Assembly: GCF_001939735.1 (NCBI RefSeq)
Contig: NZ_MJIL01000069.1
Coordinates: forward strand, 1-64,000
DNA: 64,000 nt
Direction: 5' to 3'
Origin: Photobacterium proteolyticum
GTDB lineage: Bacteria > Pseudomonadota > Gammaproteobacteria > Enterobacterales > Vibrionaceae
This document shows, piece after piece, positions 38,558 to 49,818 of the stretch. A model generated the notes under the pieces. It made no database searches. It was not told where the DNA came from and was given only the letters and a program-made list of their open reading frames with translations. The position numbers and the translations under genes were made by a program. The number at the start of each line of letters is the position of its first letter. The stretch's first letter is position 1.

Positions 38558-40411
38558 GTGTTAAACCGTTATCCCTTGTGGAAGAACCTGATGGTGGTGT
38601 TTACACTGCTCATCGGGCTGCTATATGCGCTTCCCAATGTTTACGGTGAAGATCCGGCAATTCAAATCTCCGGGGCGCGTGGCGCCTCGGCAGATATGTC
38701 AACGCTGGATGCAGTCACCGAAGATTTAAATCAAAATCAACTCTCTTACAAATCTGTCGCTTTCGAAAACGGTACTGTACTTGTCCGCTTTAACGATACT
38801 GATACTCAGATCAGTGCCCGCGATATTCTCAATGAACAGCTTGGTGATGACTTCGTCGTCGCACTAAACCTTGCAGCATCCACTCCTGACTGGCTTGAAT
38901 CCATCGGCGCCACCCCAATGAAACTGGGTCTGGACTTGCGCGGCGGTGTGCATTTCCTGATGGAAGTCGATATGGATGCAGCAATGGACAAGTTGCTGGG
39001 TCAGCAGGAAGAAACCTTCCGAACTGAGCTGCGCGAAGCGAAAATCCGTTACCGTGCTATCAGTAAGACCGATACCTCGGTTGAGGTTCGCCTGCGTAAT
39101 GCAGAGCAGCTGGCTCAGGCTAAAATCGAGCTGTCCAAGCTTCATCCGGATATGTTGTTCACCGATAGCGACAGCAATGGCCGTTTTGTGCTTTCGGCTC
39201 AGTTTACTGAGGCGCGCCTTCAGGAAATTCGCAACTACGCCGTTGACCAGAACATCACCATTCTACGTAACCGTGTAAACGAGCTGGGTGTTGCCGAGCC
39301 ACTGGTACAGCGTCAGGGTGCAAACCGCATCGTTGTCGAGCTACCGGGTGTTCAGGATACTGCGCGCGCGAAAGAAATTTTGGGTGCGACAGCAACACTG
39401 GAATTCCGCGAAGTGGATAGTACTGCAGATGTGGCTGCTGCTGCTTCTGGCCGTGCACCGGCAGGTAGCGAGGTGAAATACACCCGTGACCAGCGTCCGG
39501 TCGTGCTGAAAAAGCGTGTGATCCTATCCGGTTCTCATATTACTGACGCAAGCTCAAGTGCTGATGAATATGGCCGTCCTCAGGTTAACATCTCGCTCGA
39601 TAGCGAAGGTGGCAGCAAGATGACAGCCTTCTCGCGTAATAACGTGGGCAAGCTGATGGCGACCGTGTTTACCGAGTACAAAGACAGCGGCGATCGTGAT
39701 GCCAGCGGCAAAGTGATTCTTGAGAAACACGAAGAAGTGATCAACCAGGCGACCATTCAGACGGCACTGGGTCGTAACTTCCGTATTACTGGTATCGACT
39801 CTCAGTCCGAAGCGCACAACCTGGCATTGCTACTGCGTGCCGGTGCCTTGATTGCGCCGATTTCAATTGTCGAAGAGCGAACTATCGGTCCGTCAATGGG
39901 TCAGCAGAATATCGATATGGGTATTCAGGCAATGATCTGGGGTATGGTTGCCGTTATGCTGTTTACACTGGTGTACTACCGTCGTTTTGGCTTGTTTGCC
40001 AATATGGCCCTGCTGATGAACCTGGTGATGATTATCGGTGTGATGTCGATGATCCCGGGGGCAACCATGACCCTGCCGGGTATTGCCGGTATTGTTCTGA
40101 CCGTCGGTATGGCCGTCGATGCCAACGTACTGATCTTTGAGCGTATCCGTGAAGAGCTTCGTGAGGGCCGCAGTCCTCAGCATGCGATTCAGCAAGGTTA
40201 TGCCAACGCATTGAGTACGATTGCCGATGCCAACATTACCACCCTGATCACGGCAATCATTCTGTTTGCTGTGGGTACAGGGGCGATTAAAGGCTTCGCG
40301 GTGACCCTGTCTATCGGTATTCTGACGTCGATGTTTACGGCGATCGTCGGAACCCGTGCGATGGTCAACCTTGTTTACGGCGGTAAGCGCGTCGATAAAC
40401 TGTCGATCTAA
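38558..40411 (+). CDS. secD: Protein translocase subunit SecD
   Basis: 617 aa RND-family component that uses the proton gradient to complete protein export. N-terminal membrane segment at about 8-28, large periplasmic P1 domain (with [15 protein letters not shown]), then five membrane segments in the C-terminal third ([23 protein letters not shown] is the D5/D6 region). GTG start at 38558 with GAAGGA upstream. Confidence 0.97.
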   Translation: MLNRYPLWKNLMVVFTLLIGLLYALPNVYGEDPAIQISGARGASADMSTLDAVTEDLNQNQLSYKSVAFENGTVLVRFNDTDTQISARDILNEQLGDDFVVALNLAASTPDWLESIGATPMKLGLDLRGGVHFLMEVDMDAAMDKLLGQQEETFRTELREAKIRYRAISKTDTSVEVRLRNAEQLAQAKIELSKLHPDMLFTDSDSNGRFVLSAQFTEARLQEIRNYAVDQNITILRNRVNELGVAEPLVQRQGANRIVVELPGVQDTARAKEILGATATLEFREVDSTADVAAAASGRAPAGSEVKYTRDQRPVVLKKRVILSGSHITDASSSADEYGRPQVNISLDSEGGSKMTAFSRNNVGKLMATVFTEYKDSGDRDASGKVILEKHEEVINQATIQTALGRNFRITGIDSQSEAHNLALLLRAGALIAPISIVEERTIGPSMGQQNIDMGIQAMIWGMVAVMLFTLVYYRRFGLFANMALLMNLVMIIGVMSMIPGATMTLPGIAGIVLTVGMAVDANVLIFERIREELREGRSPQHAIQQGYANALSTIADANITTLITAIILFAVGTGAIKGFAVTLSIGILTSMFTAIVGTRAMVNLVYGGKRVDKLSI

Positions 40412-40423
40412 GGAGACGCTGAC

Positions 40424-41371
40424 ATGTTTCAAATAATGAAAGCGGATAAAGTGATCGACTTTATGCGCTGGTCGAAAGGCACTTTTGTCCTGTCGATTAT
40501 TATGATTGTTGCGGCAATCGCGACGGTTACCACCCAGAAGCTGAACTGGGGCCTCGACTTTACCGGCGGTACACTGATCGAAGTGGGTTTCGAACAGCCT
40601 GCTGATCTGGTCAAAATTCGTGATTCACTGGAAAGTGCCGGTTTTGGTGATGCGATTGTGCAGAACTTCGGTACAGCACGAGATGTGATGGTTCGCCTGC
40701 AGCCGCGTGAAGATGCACAGGGCGAGAAGCTGGGCAACCAGATCATTGATGCACTGAAGGTTGGCACCGGCCAGAACGTTGAAATGCGCCGTATAGAGTT
40801 CGTTGGTCCGAATGTCGGTGACGAACTGGCAGAAGCCGGTGGCCTGGCGATTCTTGTTTCGCTGATCTGTATTCTGCTGTACGTCTCAATGCGGTTTGAA
40901 TGGCGTCTGGCGGCGGGGGCGGTACTGGCGTTGGCACACGACGTGATCATCACCATCGGTATCTTCTCGTTTACTCAGATTGAGATCGACCTGACAATTG
41001 TTGCGGCCTTGCTGACGGTAGTCGGTTACTCGCTCAACGATACCATTGTTGTATTTGACCGTATTCGTGAGAACTTCCGCAAGATGCGTAAGGGCGGGCC
41101 AATCGAGGTGATGAACAGCTCGGTTACCCAGACTCTGAGCCGTACTTTGATCACCTCGGCAACAACGCTATTTGTGGTTATTGCCTTGTTCCTGAAAGGC
41201 GGTAGCATGATCCACGGCTTTGCCGCGGCGTTGCTGATCGGTATCACTGTCGGTACGTATTCCTCTATCTACGTTGCTTCGGCGCTGGCGCTTAAACTGG
41301 GTATTACCCGTGAGCACCTGATGCCACCGCAGGTAGACAAAGAAGGTGAAGAGTTCGACGCGATGCCGTAA
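40424..41371 (+). CDS. secF: Protein translocase subunit SecF
   Basis: 315 aa partner of SecD with six membrane segments. GLDFTGGTLIEVGF near the N-terminus and VVGYSLNDTIVVFDRIREN are the matching conserved blocks. 12 bases after secD. Ends at a bidirectional terminator. Confidence 0.97.
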   Translation: MFQIMKADKVIDFMRWSKGTFVLSIIMIVAAIATVTTQKLNWGLDFTGGTLIEVGFEQPADLVKIRDSLESAGFGDAIVQNFGTARDVMVRLQPREDAQGEKLGNQIIDALKVGTGQNVEMRRIEFVGPNVGDELAEAGGLAILVSLICILLYVSMRFEWRLAAGAVLALAHDVIITIGIFSFTQIEIDLTIVAALLTVVGYSLNDTIVVFDRIRENFRKMRKGGPIEVMNSSVTQTLSRTLITSATTLFVVIALFLKGGSMIHGFAAALLIGITVGTYSSIYVASALALKLGITREHLMPPQVDKEGEEFDAMP

Positions 41372-41393
41372 GGTATTGTGTGAAACACAATGA

Positions 41394-41424
41394 ATGAAAA
41401 ACGGAGCCGCAAGGCTCCGTTTTT
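41394..41424. terminator. Bidirectional terminator, secF and LRR lipoprotein
   Basis: ACGGAGCC / GGCTCCGT around a GCAA loop, flanked by AAAA on the left and TTTT on the right; lies between two converging genes. Confidence 0.88.
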
Positions 41425-41452
41425 GTATCTGCGGCTCAGTCTTTGCGAACCC

Positions 41453-42145
41453 TTATTTGGCCTGCCACTCACTGACCGGACGTTGCTTGCCACCGTTCAT
41501 TGGATTCCCTTGCTCTAGCAGCTGGTTGAGCTTTGTATTGTGGGAGAGATCCAGGGCGGTCAGGGCGTTGTTTCTGACATTGAGTTCAGTCAACGCAGGA
41601 TTGTTCGATAAGTCCAATGTTTGCAGCTCGTTGTCAGCAACAAGCAGTGCACGTAGCTTGGGAAGCTGGGATACAGTCAATGTGTCGAGTTCATTGTCAT
41701 TCAGGAACAGCTTTTCCAGTCGCTCGGACTGAGGGAGTTCGAGGGTATCAATGTCATTATCGCTTAGCCGTATTTCACGCAGGGCATGGTTTTCTGACAG
41801 GTCCAGGGCGTTGAGCTGGTTATCGCTGAGGTCGAGGTAGCGTAGCTCGGGATTATCAGACAGATCCAGAGAATTGATCTGGTTGTCACCGAGTGACAGT
41901 TTACGAAGGTTCTCGAAGTACTTCACCTCGGCAGCCGAGCGGATGTTAAGGTCTTCACATTCGAGCTCGGTGATATCGTCGGGGTAGCTCTCGCCAGTTT
42001 CCAGCACGCAGGCACGGAAGTTTTGGTCAGCGAAGGGGATTGCTTCGAGCGTATCGTAATGCTGCTCGCAGCCAGTTAGCAGCAAGAGTAGCGAACAGGC
42101 CAATAGGCTGCTGATTAGCAGGGGGCGTGTGTTGGGGGCGGGCAT
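41453..42145 (-). CDS. Leucine-rich-repeat lipoprotein
   Basis: 230 aa. Lipoprotein signal with lipobox LTGC (C26). After a short Cys-containing cap (CVLETGESYPDDITELECED), about seven LRR units of 20-21 residues follow, with the pattern LxxLDLSxNxLxxLDLS, typical of bacterial LRR proteins. The last turn ends GNPMNGGKQRPVSEW. ATG 42145 is chosen because TAGGTG lies upstream; an in-frame GTG at 42154 is less likely. Probably surface or periplasmic protein binding; ligand unknown. Monocistronic. Confidence 0.85.
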   Translation of the reverse strand: MPAPNTRPLLISSLLACSLLLLLTGCEQHYDTLEAIPFADQNFRACVLETGESYPDDITELECEDLNIRSAAEVKYFENLRKLSLGDNQINSLDLSDNPELRYLDLSDNQLNALDLSENHALREIRLSDNDIDTLELPQSERLEKLFLNDNELDTLTVSQLPKLRALLVADNELQTLDLSNNPALTELNVRNNALTALDLSHNTKLNQLLEQGNPMNGGKQRPVSEWQAK

Positions 42146-42250
42146 CAATGTCACCTAATAGAATACAGTTTTCTTAATAGGGGCAGAGTATCATAAAGAG
42201 GTCGTTATACTGTATATCTAACTGTATGAAATGAAAGCACTTAACTTCTG

Positions 42251-42295
42251 AAAAAGAAAAGCCCCGTCAGCATCGCTGGCGGGGCTTGTTTTTGG
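42251..42295 (-). terminator. Terminator after suhB
   Basis: AAGCCCCG...CAG / CTG...CGGGGCTT, 12-bp stem with one G-T pair, then TTTTCTTTTT on the minus strand. Confidence 0.88.
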
Positions 42296-42309
42296 TCAGT
42301 AACCAAAAA

Positions 42310-43110
42310 TTACTTAGTCAGTGCTTCGCTGCCGTGTTCACGGATCTTGGCAAGCATTGGCTTAACGACACGAGCGTTACCAGCAACGATGTTGCCAGAC
42401 GTCAGGTAGTTAGTGTTACCGGTAAAGTCAGTACAGATAGCACCTGCTTCACGTGCGATTAGTTCACCTGCTGCCAGTTCCCAAGGCTTCTGGCCTAGCT
42501 TGAAGACACCGTCAACGCGGCCAGCTGCCAGGTAGCAAAGATCCAGTGCTGTTGAACCACACTGACGCATGTCGTCACATTCGATGAACAGCGCGTTTTG
42601 GATCTTCATGTAGCTTTCAGCGTGTTGCTTGGCTGCAAAAGGAAGGCCTGTTGCCAGTGTTGTACCGCTTAGATCTCGTGGCTGGGAAGCACGAACGCGC
42701 TGGCTGTTAAGCTGAGCGCCAGAGCCGCGGGTTGCGGTGAATAGTTCGTTACGAGCTGGGTCGTAAACAGCAGCAACTTCTGTACGACCACGCATGCGTA
42801 GTGCTACAGAGATTGCGAAGTGAGGTAAACCGCGAACGAAGTTTTTGGTGCCATCCACTGGGTCGATGATCCACTGACACTCTTTGTCTTTGCCCTCTTT
42901 GTTACCAGTCTCTGCACCAATGATGCAGTGATCAGGGTAAGACTTAAGAATAGTGTCGATAATGATAGCTTCAGCTTCTTGATCGATGTTGGTAACAACA
43001 TCATTACCTTTGTTGGCAACTTCGATTGCCTGAGGTTTTTCTAGAGATTTAATGACATGGTCACCAGCCTTTCGCGCAGCGCGAATGGCGATATTAAGCA
43101 TCGGATGCAT
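42310..43110 (-). CDS. suhB: Inositol-1-monophosphatase SuhB
   Basis: 266 aa (E. coli 267). Mg-dependent phosphatase fold with GAETGNKEG, WIIDPVDGTKNF and a C-terminal GQKPWELAAGELIAREAG (WDxAAG-type) motif. In E. coli SuhB also joins the rRNA antitermination complex with NusA, NusB and NusG, which is its main cellular role there. Divergent from trmJ across 231 bases. Confidence 0.96.
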   Translation of the reverse strand: MHPMLNIAIRAARKAGDHVIKSLEKPQAIEVANKGNDVVTNIDQEAEAIIIDTILKSYPDHCIIGAETGNKEGKDKECQWIIDPVDGTKNFVRGLPHFAISVALRMRGRTEVAAVYDPARNELFTATRGSGAQLNSQRVRASQPRDLSGTTLATGLPFAAKQHAESYMKIQNALFIECDDMRQCGSTALDLCYLAAGRVDGVFKLGQKPWELAAGELIAREAGAICTDFTGNTNYLTSGNIVAGNARVVKPMLAKIREHGSEALTK

Positions 43111-43341
43111 AGGATCTTCCCAACGGATGTTAAAGAACTAAAAAGCGGCGGCGAGTATATCAGAGCTAGGGCAAAAAGGAAGTGGTTATTTTTTGCCCGG
43201 AACGGTTTTTCCTTTCTGCGTTAGTACAAAAAGGAATAAAATACTGGTCATAGATATAATGTTTTTACATGTTTTCTCCATTTTTGGAGAGGGTGTGTTA
43301 AAATCCTCCCGCTTTAAGAATTCGTCGGATATAGCTTTTTC

Positions 43342-44073
43342 ATGTTAGATAAAATCAGTGTTGTTTTAGTGGGTACCTCTCATCCGGGTAATATCGGCTC
43401 GGCTGCCCGAGCGATGAAAGTGATGGGCCTGACCAATTTGGTATTGGTCGATCCGGCTTGTGAAATCGATGAGAAGTCGTATGCGCTGGCTGCCGGTGCA
43501 GCTGATATTGTCGAAAATGCGAAAATTGTCCCGACCCTGGATGAAGCGATTGCTGATTGTGGCCTGGTTGTTGGTTCGAGCGCACGTTCTCGTACCCTGG
43601 AGTGGCCGCAGCTCGATCCGCGTGAGTGCGGGATCAAGTCGATTGCCGAGGCCAGCAGCCATAATGTCGCTATTTTGTTCGGTCGTGAACGTACCGGTCT
43701 GACTAATGAAGAGCTGCAAAAGTGTCATTGTCATGTCTATATTCCGGCTAACCCGGACTACAGTTCGCTGAATCTGGCGATGGCTGTGCAGACGGTCAGC
43801 TACGAGATCCGCATGGCGTACCTCGAGCAGCAAAAATACGATGGTGAGAGCAAGGTAGAAGAATACCCGCGCGCTAAAGAACTGGAAATGTTCTACGAGC
43901 ACCTTGAAAAAGTCACTACGCAGACCCAGTTTATTAATAAGAAACATCCGGGAATGGTGATGGCGAAGCTGCGTCGACTATTTACCCGTGCTCGCCCTGA
44001 GCAGCAGGAGTTGAATATCCTGCGAGGTATCTTATCCTCAGTCGAAAAATCGCTAGAAAGTCGCGACAAATAG
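43342..44073 (+). CDS. trmJ: tRNA 2'-O-methyltransferase TrmJ
   Basis: SPOUT-family enzyme that methylates the 2'-OH of nucleotide 32 (Cm32/Um32) in several tRNAs. 243 aa. The N-terminal SPOUT domain carries [33 protein letters not shown] and [14 protein letters not shown] (the knot and SAM site). C-terminal helical extension as in E. coli. No clear ribosome site before the ATG. iscR follows after about 110 bases. Confidence 0.95.
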   Translation: MLDKISVVLVGTSHPGNIGSAARAMKVMGLTNLVLVDPACEIDEKSYALAAGAADIVENAKIVPTLDEAIADCGLVVGSSARSRTLEWPQLDPRECGIKSIAEASSHNVAILFGRERTGLTNEELQKCHCHVYIPANPDYSSLNLAMAVQTVSYEIRMAYLEQQKYDGESKVEEYPRAKELEMFYEHLEKVTTQTQFINKKHPGMVMAKLRRLFTRARPEQQELNILRGILSSVEKSLESRDK

Positions 44074-44094
44074 ACGTATAAACCCTATGGTTAA

Positions 44095-44144
44095 AAGCTT
44101 GACTAAAACAGTCAGGTAAATACTTGACCGTTTTAGTCGGGTAT
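44095..44144 (+). promoter_or_regulatory. Two abutting IscR type-1 binding sites
   Basis: Two 25-base sites in tandem. The first (44095-44119) is built on TTGACTAAAACAGTC, the second (44120-44144) on ATACTTGACC and TTTAGTCGGGTAT. The second matches the E. coli type-1 IscR consensus at all but one position by my hand alignment. They lie 41 bases before iscR and imply feedback repression by 2Fe-2S IscR. Confidence 0.88.
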
Positions 44145-44185
44145 GCGACACTCCTCCCATACATATAAGTGGGTAGCGGTGTGTT

Positions 44186-44692
44186 ATGAGATTGACATCA
44201 AAAGGAAGATACGCAGTAACAGCCATGCTGGATGTGGCTCTGCATTCTCAAGATGGTCCTGTTCCTCTGGCTGATATTTCAGAGCGCCAGGGAATTTCAC
44301 TGTCTTATTTGGAACAGCTTTTCTCTCGCCTGCGCAAGGCTGGCCTGGTTGCCAGTGTTCGTGGTCCCGGTGGTGGTTACCGCCTGGGTGAAGATGCGGA
44401 CAGCATTGCAGTAGGTATGGTCATTGCAGCTGTTGATGAATCGGTTGATGCCACCAAGTGCCACGGAAAAGGGGATTGTCAGGGCGGTGTACGCTGTCTG
44501 ACACATACTCTATGGCACGACCTGAGCTCCCGGATCAGCGGCTTTTTGAACAACATCACTCTTGGTGAGTTGATGAAAGACAATGATGTACAGGAAATTT
44601 CTGATCGACAGGATCATGGTCGACATAAAGCATCATTTGTAAATAATAATACACACGACAGCGCCACTATAGGTGTCGATGTTCGCTCCTAG
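44186..44692 (+). CDS. iscR: Fe-S cluster assembly transcription factor IscR
   Basis: 168 aa Rrf2-family repressor. Winged helix with [18 protein letters not shown]. Cluster ligands C92, C98 and C104 with H107, all at the E. coli positions. Binds [2Fe-2S] when clusters are plentiful and then represses its own operon through the two upstream sites. Leads iscR-iscS-iscU-iscA-hscB-hscA-fdx-iscX. Confidence 0.97.
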   Translation: MRLTSKGRYAVTAMLDVALHSQDGPVPLADISERQGISLSYLEQLFSRLRKAGLVASVRGPGGGYRLGEDADSIAVGMVIAAVDESVDATKCHGKGDCQGGVRCLTHTLWHDLSSRISGFLNNITLGELMKDNDVQEISDRQDHGRHKASFVNNNTHDSATIGVDVRS

Positions 44693-44723
44693 AGACTATA
44701 CGTCCGTGTTTTCGGAGAAGAAG

Positions 44724-45938
44724 ATGAAACTGCCAATATATTTTGATTATTCCGCTACTTGCCCAGTAGATCCCCGTGTTGCCGAGAAGATGATGCAATG
44801 CCTGACTATGGATGGTAACTTCGGTAACCCGGCTTCTCGTTCTCACCGTTATGGTTGGCAGGCAGAGGAAGCAGTCGATACGGCACGTGAAAATATTGCC
44901 GATTTGCTCAATGCAGATCCGCGTGAAATCGTCTTTACCTCAGGTGCTACTGAATCTGACAACCTGGCTATTAAGGGTGCTGCGCACTTCTATGGTAAGA
45001 AAGGTAAACACGTTATTACCTGCAAGACAGAGCACAAAGCGGTTCTGGACCCATGCCGTCAGCTTGAGCGTGAAGGCTATGAAGTCACCTACCTTGAGCC
45101 AGAGGCAAACGGCCTGATTGATCTGGCGAAGCTACGTGATGCAATGCGCGAAGACACGGTGTTGGTGTCTATCATGCACGTGAATAACGAAATTGGTGTT
45201 ATTCAGGACATCGCGGCTATCGGCGAGCTGTGTCGTGAGAAGAAAGTCATTTTCCACGTGGATGCCGCCCAGTCTGCCGGCAAACTGCCAATCGACGTTC
45301 AGGAAATGAAAGTCGACCTGATTTCGCTGTCTGCGCACAAAATTTACGGCCCTAAGGGTATCGGTGCACTGTATGTGCGTCGTAAGCCACGTATCCGCCT
45401 TGAGGCACAAATGCACGGTGGCGGTCATGAGCGTGGTTTCCGTTCTGGTACTCTGGCGACCCACCAAATCGTTGGTATGGGCGAAGCTTTCCGTGTAGCC
45501 AAAGAAGATATGGACAAAGATTACCAGCACGCGCTTGCGCTGCGTAATCGTCTGCTTGAAGGTGTCAAAGACATCGAAGCGATGACCATCAATGGTGATA
45601 TGGAGCAGCGTCTGCCGAACAACCTGAACATCAGCTTTGCTTTCGTTGAAGGTGAATCCCTGCTGATGGCACTGAAAGATCTTGCGGTGTCCTCTGGTTC
45701 GGCGTGTACGTCTGCCAGTCTGGAGCCTTCGTATGTATTGCGTGCGCTGGGTCTGGATGATGAACTGGCACACAGCTCAATTCGTTTCTCTTTCGGTCGA
45801 TTCACGACGGAAGAAGAAGTAGACTATGCAGTTTCGCAAATCCGCGGTGCGGTTGAGAAATTGCGTGAAATGTCTCCGTTGTGGGATATGTATAAAGAAG
45901 GCATTGACCTGAACACAGTCGAGTGGGCACACCACTAA
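44724..45938 (+). CDS. iscS: Cysteine desulfurase IscS
   Basis: PLP enzyme that takes sulfur from cysteine for Fe-S clusters, thiolated tRNAs and other uses. 404 aa, as in E. coli. The PLP lysine is K206 in [12 protein letters not shown] and the sulfur-accepting Cys is C328 in [17 protein letters not shown] 44724 is chosen (aligns with the E. coli start and has GGAG upstream); the frame is open back to 44673 and overlaps iscR. Confidence 0.97.
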   Translation: MKLPIYFDYSATCPVDPRVAEKMMQCLTMDGNFGNPASRSHRYGWQAEEAVDTARENIADLLNADPREIVFTSGATESDNLAIKGAAHFYGKKGKHVITCKTEHKAVLDPCRQLEREGYEVTYLEPEANGLIDLAKLRDAMREDTVLVSIMHVNNEIGVIQDIAAIGELCREKKVIFHVDAAQSAGKLPIDVQEMKVDLISLSAHKIYGPKGIGALYVRRKPRIRLEAQMHGGGHERGFRSGTLATHQIVGMGEAFRVAKEDMDKDYQHALALRNRLLEGVKDIEAMTINGDMEQRLPNNLNISFAFVEGESLLMALKDLAVSSGSACTSASLEPSYVLRALGLDDELAHSSIRFSFGRFTTEEEVDYAVSQIRGAVEKLREMSPLWDMYKEGIDLNTVEWAHH

Positions 45939-45972
45939 TCTTGCGGTCATAACGTATTCGAGGAGATATATC

Positions 45973-46359
45973 ATGGCATATAGCGAAAAAGTCATCGATC
46001 ATTACGAGAACCCGCGTAACGTGGGCTCATTTGACAAAAACGACAAGAGCATCGGTAGCGGCATGGTGGGTGCACCAGCGTGTGGCGATGTGATGAAACT
46101 TCAGATCAAAGTGACTGAAGAAGGCATCATTGAAGATGCGAAGTTTAAAACATACGGTTGTGGTTCGGCGATTGCGTCAAGCTCTCTGATCACCGAGTGG
46201 GTGAAAGGCAAGAGCCTGGACGAAGCGGCTTCAATCAAGAACTCGGCGATCGCAGAAGAACTTGAACTGCCACCGGTAAAAGTTCACTGCTCGATTCTTG
46301 CTGAAGATGCAATCAAAGCCGCAGTTAGCGATTACAAGAAGAAACACGAAGAAAATTAA
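45973..46359 (+). CDS. iscU: Fe-S cluster scaffold IscU
   Basis: 128 aa scaffold on which clusters are built. Conserved C37, C63 and C106 and the LPPVK motif (HscA binding) are present. 34 bases after iscS, which hands it sulfur. Confidence 0.98.
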   Translation: MAYSEKVIDHYENPRNVGSFDKNDKSIGSGMVGAPACGDVMKLQIKVTEEGIIEDAKFKTYGCGSAIASSSLITEWVKGKSLDEAASIKNSAIAEELELPPVKVHCSILAEDAIKAAVSDYKKKHEEN

Positions 46360-46377
46360 TCTCCTGAGGGTTGTTGT

Positions 46378-46701
46378 ATGGCCATTACTATTACTGAAGC
46401 GGCGGCAAGTCGCGTAGCTACTTTCCTAGAGAACCGAGGCAAAGGCATTGGCCTGCGTTTAGGTGTCCGTACTTCAGGGTGTTCAGGAATGGCTTATGTC
46501 CTTGAGTTCGTAGATGAACTGAATGAAGAGGATACGGTATTCGAAGAGAAGGGCGTAAAAATCATTATTGATGCCAAGAGCCTTGTTTATCTCGATGGTA
46601 CCGAGCTGGATTTTGCCAAAGAAGGGTTAAATGAAGGCTTCCAATTCAACAACCCGAACGTTTCAAGCGAGTGCGGTTGTGGTGAGAGCTTCAACGTCTA
46701 A
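46378..46701 (+). CDS. iscA: Fe-S cluster assembly protein IscA
   Basis: 107 aa A-type carrier that moves clusters or iron to target proteins. C35, C99 and C101 (SGCSGM and CGCGESF) are conserved. Confidence 0.97.
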   Translation: MAITITEAAASRVATFLENRGKGIGLRLGVRTSGCSGMAYVLEFVDELNEEDTVFEEKGVKIIIDAKSLVYLDGTELDFAKEGLNEGFQFNNPNVSSECGCGESFNV

Positions 46702-46770
46702 TCGCTGTTTCAACTGAACCTGGTAGCTGTTTAGTTATCAGGTTCGGTCTCTATAGATATCAGACGCTAT

Positions 46771-47286
46771 ATGAATCATTTCGAATTATTTGGGCTACCT
46801 TTCCAGTTTGAACTGGATGGTAGCCTTCTTTCAACTCAGTTCCGGGAACTGCAACGTCGTTTCCACCCTGACAATTTCGCAGTCGCCTCTGAGCGAGACC
46901 GTTTAATGGCGGTCCAGAAAGCTGCGCAAATTAACGATGCCTTTCAAACGCTGAAAAGTCCTATTGCTCGTGCAGAATATATGCTCTCTGAGAAGCATGT
47001 GGATATTCGCGGCGAGAACAAGACATTGCAAGACCCAGAATTCTTGATGCAGCAGATGGAACTGCGTGAAGCTCTGGAAGAAATCCCTGATGCCACTGAT
47101 CCTGAGTCGGCGCTGTTCGACTTTGAACAGCAGGCGTCGGCGATGTACAAGTCGCAGTTGGCGGATCTAGAGCAATTATTAAATAATGAAAGCTGGGAAC
47201 AAGCAGCGGATGCCGTGCGCAAGCTGAAGTTTATTGATAAGCTGCGTAACGAAGTTGAGCGCCTTGAAGAAACGTTGTTCGACTGA
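46771..47286 (+). CDS. hscB: Co-chaperone HscB
   Basis: 171 aa J-domain protein that brings IscU to HscA and stimulates its ATPase. HPD is at residues 32-34 (RRFHPDNF). The C-terminal three-helix domain that binds IscU is complete. Confidence 0.96.
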   Translation: MNHFELFGLPFQFELDGSLLSTQFRELQRRFHPDNFAVASERDRLMAVQKAAQINDAFQTLKSPIARAEYMLSEKHVDIRGENKTLQDPEFLMQQMELREALEEIPDATDPESALFDFEQQASAMYKSQLADLEQLLNNESWEQAADAVRKLKFIDKLRNEVERLEETLFD

Positions 47287-47325
47287 TCCTTTCCCGATTC
47301 CAGCACTAACTCCACAGGAACGATA

Positions 47326-49182
47326 ATGGCACTGTTACAGATTGCTGAACCAGGTCAAAGTGCAGCACCGCACCAACACAAACTGGCGGTGGGTATTGAT
47401 CTGGGTACCACAAATTCTCTCGTGGCTGCGGTTCGCAGCGGCGTTCCGGAAACGTTACAGGATGCGCAGGGCCGGGCTATTTTGCCGTCGGTGGTGCATT
47501 ACGGCGAAGACGACGCAGTACTGATTGGCCAGGAAGCAAGGGCGTTGGCTCAGCAGGATCCTGAAAATACGATTTTCTCCGTAAAACGTATGATGGGCCG
47601 TTCTCTGGCTGATATTCAGCAACGCTATCCGCAGCTACCTTACCAGTATCAGGCAACCGATAACGGCCTGCCTCAGCTTGTTACTCGCAGCGGACTGGTG
47701 AACCCTGTCCAAGTCTCGGCAGAGATCCTGAAGACGCTCAGTGAGCGTGCCAAGGAGACGCTGGGCGGTGATCTGGAAGGGGTGGTGATCACGGTGCCTG
47801 CCTACTTTGATGACGCCCAGCGTGCCGGTACCAAAGATGCGGCCAAGCTGGCAAACCTGAACGTTCTGCGTCTGCTTAACGAGCCGACAGCGGCAGCGAT
47901 TGCCTACGGTCTGGACTCTGGCCAGGAAGGTGTGATTGCGGTCTACGATCTTGGTGGTGGTACGTTTGATATTTCTATCCTTCGCCTGTCGAAAGGTGTG
48001 TTCGAAGTGATGGCGACAGGCGGTGATTCAGCTCTGGGCGGCGATGATTTCGACCATCTGCTGGCTGAGTGGATTGCTGAGCAGGCCGGTTTTGACGGTC
48101 AGCTTTCTGCGCAGCAGTCGCGTGCTCTGCATGATGCAGCGACGGCGGCCAAGATCGCCCTGACCGATGCCGGTGAAGCCGAGATTGACGTGCTGGACTG
48201 GCAGGGAACGGTTAGCCGCGAGCAGTTCAATGCGCTCATTCAGCCGTTGGTGAAGAAAACCCTGATGGCTTGCCGCCGTGCAATCAAGGATGCAGCGATT
48301 GAAATCGACGAAGTGATTGAAACGGTCATGGTCGGTGGTTCGACGCGTGTGCCGCTGGTCCGTGAAATGGTTGGTAGTTACTTCGGTAAAGATCCGTTGA
48401 CCTCGATTGACCCGGATCAGGTGGTTGCAATTGGTGCCTCTATCCAGGCGGATATTCTGGCGGGCAACAAACCGGACTCTGACATGTTGCTGCTTGATGT
48501 TATTCCGCTGTCACTGGGTATCGAAACCATGGGCGGAATGGTCGAGAAGATTATTCCTCGCAATACCACTATCCCTGTTGCCCGTGCGCAGGAGTTTACC
48601 ACCTTCAAAGATGGTCAGACAGCAATGTCAGTGCATATTGTTCAGGGTGAACGTGAAATGGTGAGTGACTGCCGATCGCTGGCTCGTTTTACCCTGCGTG
48701 GTATTCCTGCCATGGCAGCGGGTGCGGCGCATATTCGTGTGACCTACCAGGTTGATGCTGATGGCTTGCTATCGGTTACGGCAATGGAAAAGAGCAGCGA
48801 AGTGCAGTCATCCATTCAGGTGAAGCCGTCATACGGTCTGACGGATGATGAAATCGCCACTATGATCCGTGAGTCGATGACCCATGCGCAGGAAGACAAA
48901 GATGCCCGCACACTTGCCGAGCTGCAGGTTGAAGCGGACCGCGTTCTCGAAGGATTGATCACTGCGCTGGCAGCAGACGGTGATACCCTGCTGACAAAAG
49001 AAGAGCGTGACGAGCTAGAAGCTGTCATGATGGAGCTGGTTCAATTGCGTCAGGGCACCGATCCGCATGCGATTGAACAAGGTATTAAGAAAACAGATAA
49101 AGCTAGCCAGGAGTTCGCCTCTCGCCGAATGGACAAGTCTATTCGTCAGGCACTGGCTGGTCATTCGATTGATGAGGTTTAG
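47326..49182 (+). CDS. hscA: Fe-S assembly chaperone HscA (Hsp70 family)
   Basis: 618 aa specialised Hsp70 that drives cluster release from IscU. ATPase motifs [28 protein letters not shown] and [14 protein letters not shown] are present; substrate domain begins near [17 protein letters not shown]. 39 bases after hscB and 2 bases before fdx. Confidence 0.97.
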   Translation: MALLQIAEPGQSAAPHQHKLAVGIDLGTTNSLVAAVRSGVPETLQDAQGRAILPSVVHYGEDDAVLIGQEARALAQQDPENTIFSVKRMMGRSLADIQQRYPQLPYQYQATDNGLPQLVTRSGLVNPVQVSAEILKTLSERAKETLGGDLEGVVITVPAYFDDAQRAGTKDAAKLANLNVLRLLNEPTAAAIAYGLDSGQEGVIAVYDLGGGTFDISILRLSKGVFEVMATGGDSALGGDDFDHLLAEWIAEQAGFDGQLSAQQSRALHDAATAAKIALTDAGEAEIDVLDWQGTVSREQFNALIQPLVKKTLMACRRAIKDAAIEIDEVIETVMVGGSTRVPLVREMVGSYFGKDPLTSIDPDQVVAIGASIQADILAGNKPDSDMLLLDVIPLSLGIETMGGMVEKIIPRNTTIPVARAQEFTTFKDGQTAMSVHIVQGEREMVSDCRSLARFTLRGIPAMAAGAAHIRVTYQVDADGLLSVTAMEKSSEVQSSIQVKPSYGLTDDEIATMIRESMTHAQEDKDARTLAELQVEADRVLEGLITALAADGDTLLTKEERDELEAVMMELVQLRQGTDPHAIEQGIKKTDKASQEFASRRMDKSIRQALAGHSIDEV

Positions 49183-49184
49183 GC

Positions 49185-49523
49185 ATGCCTAAAATTGTTG
49201 TACTACCCCACGAAGAACTTTGCCCGGAGGGCGCAGTACTAGAAGCAGAGAGCGGCCAAACCGTCTTGGATGTTGCGCTGAAAAATGGTATCGGCATTGA
49301 GCACGCATGTGAGAAATCCTGTGCCTGCACTACTTGCCATGTGATTATTCGTGAAGGTTTTGACTCTCTGGAAGAGAGTGAAGAGCTGGAAGACGATATG
49401 CTGGACAAGGCCTGGGGCCTTGAGCCAGAGTCACGCCTGGGTTGCCAGGCGGTGGTGGCTGACGAAGACTTGGTGGTGGAAATTCCGAAATACACCCTGA
49501 ATCTGGCGTCGGAAAACCACTAA
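49185..49523 (+). CDS. fdx: 2Fe-2S ferredoxin Fdx
   Basis: 112 aa adrenodoxin-type ferredoxin of the isc operon. Ligands C42, C48, C51 and C87 are all present. Supplies electrons for cluster building. Two bases after hscA, probably coupled. Confidence 0.97.
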   Translation: MPKIVVLPHEELCPEGAVLEAESGQTVLDVALKNGIGIEHACEKSCACTTCHVIIREGFDSLEESEELEDDMLDKAWGLEPESRLGCQAVVADEDLVVEIPKYTLNLASENH

Positions 49524-49617
49524 GGCCTCGGCCAGTCTGTCTGTTCATTGATGCTTCATCAGTGGGCAGACAGGCTACAATATAGTATTCCTTCTTGGTT
49601 GATAAAAGGTGAATGTG

Positions 49618-49818
49618 ATGGGTTTGAAATGGATTGACTCGCAAGAGCTGGCCATTGAGCTAGCTGAACAGTTTCCGGATATTGACCCGGCCACCATCCG
49701 GTTTACCGATCTCAGGGAGTGGATATTAGCGTTGGAAGACTTTGATGACGACCCTGAGCACTGTAACGAGCGTATTCTCGAAGCGGTGCAGATGTGCTGG
49801 ATCGAAGAAGCAAACTGA
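49618..49818 (+). CDS. iscX: Fe-S cluster assembly protein IscX
   Basis: 66 aa, the E. coli length. Begins MGLKWxDS and keeps FTDLREWILALEDFDDDP, the acidic surface that binds IscS and iron. ATG 49618 aligns with the E. coli start; AAGGTGA lies just upstream. Last gene of the isc operon. Confidence 0.95.
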   Translation: MGLKWIDSQELAIELAEQFPDIDPATIRFTDLREWILALEDFDDDPEHCNERILEAVQMCWIEEAN

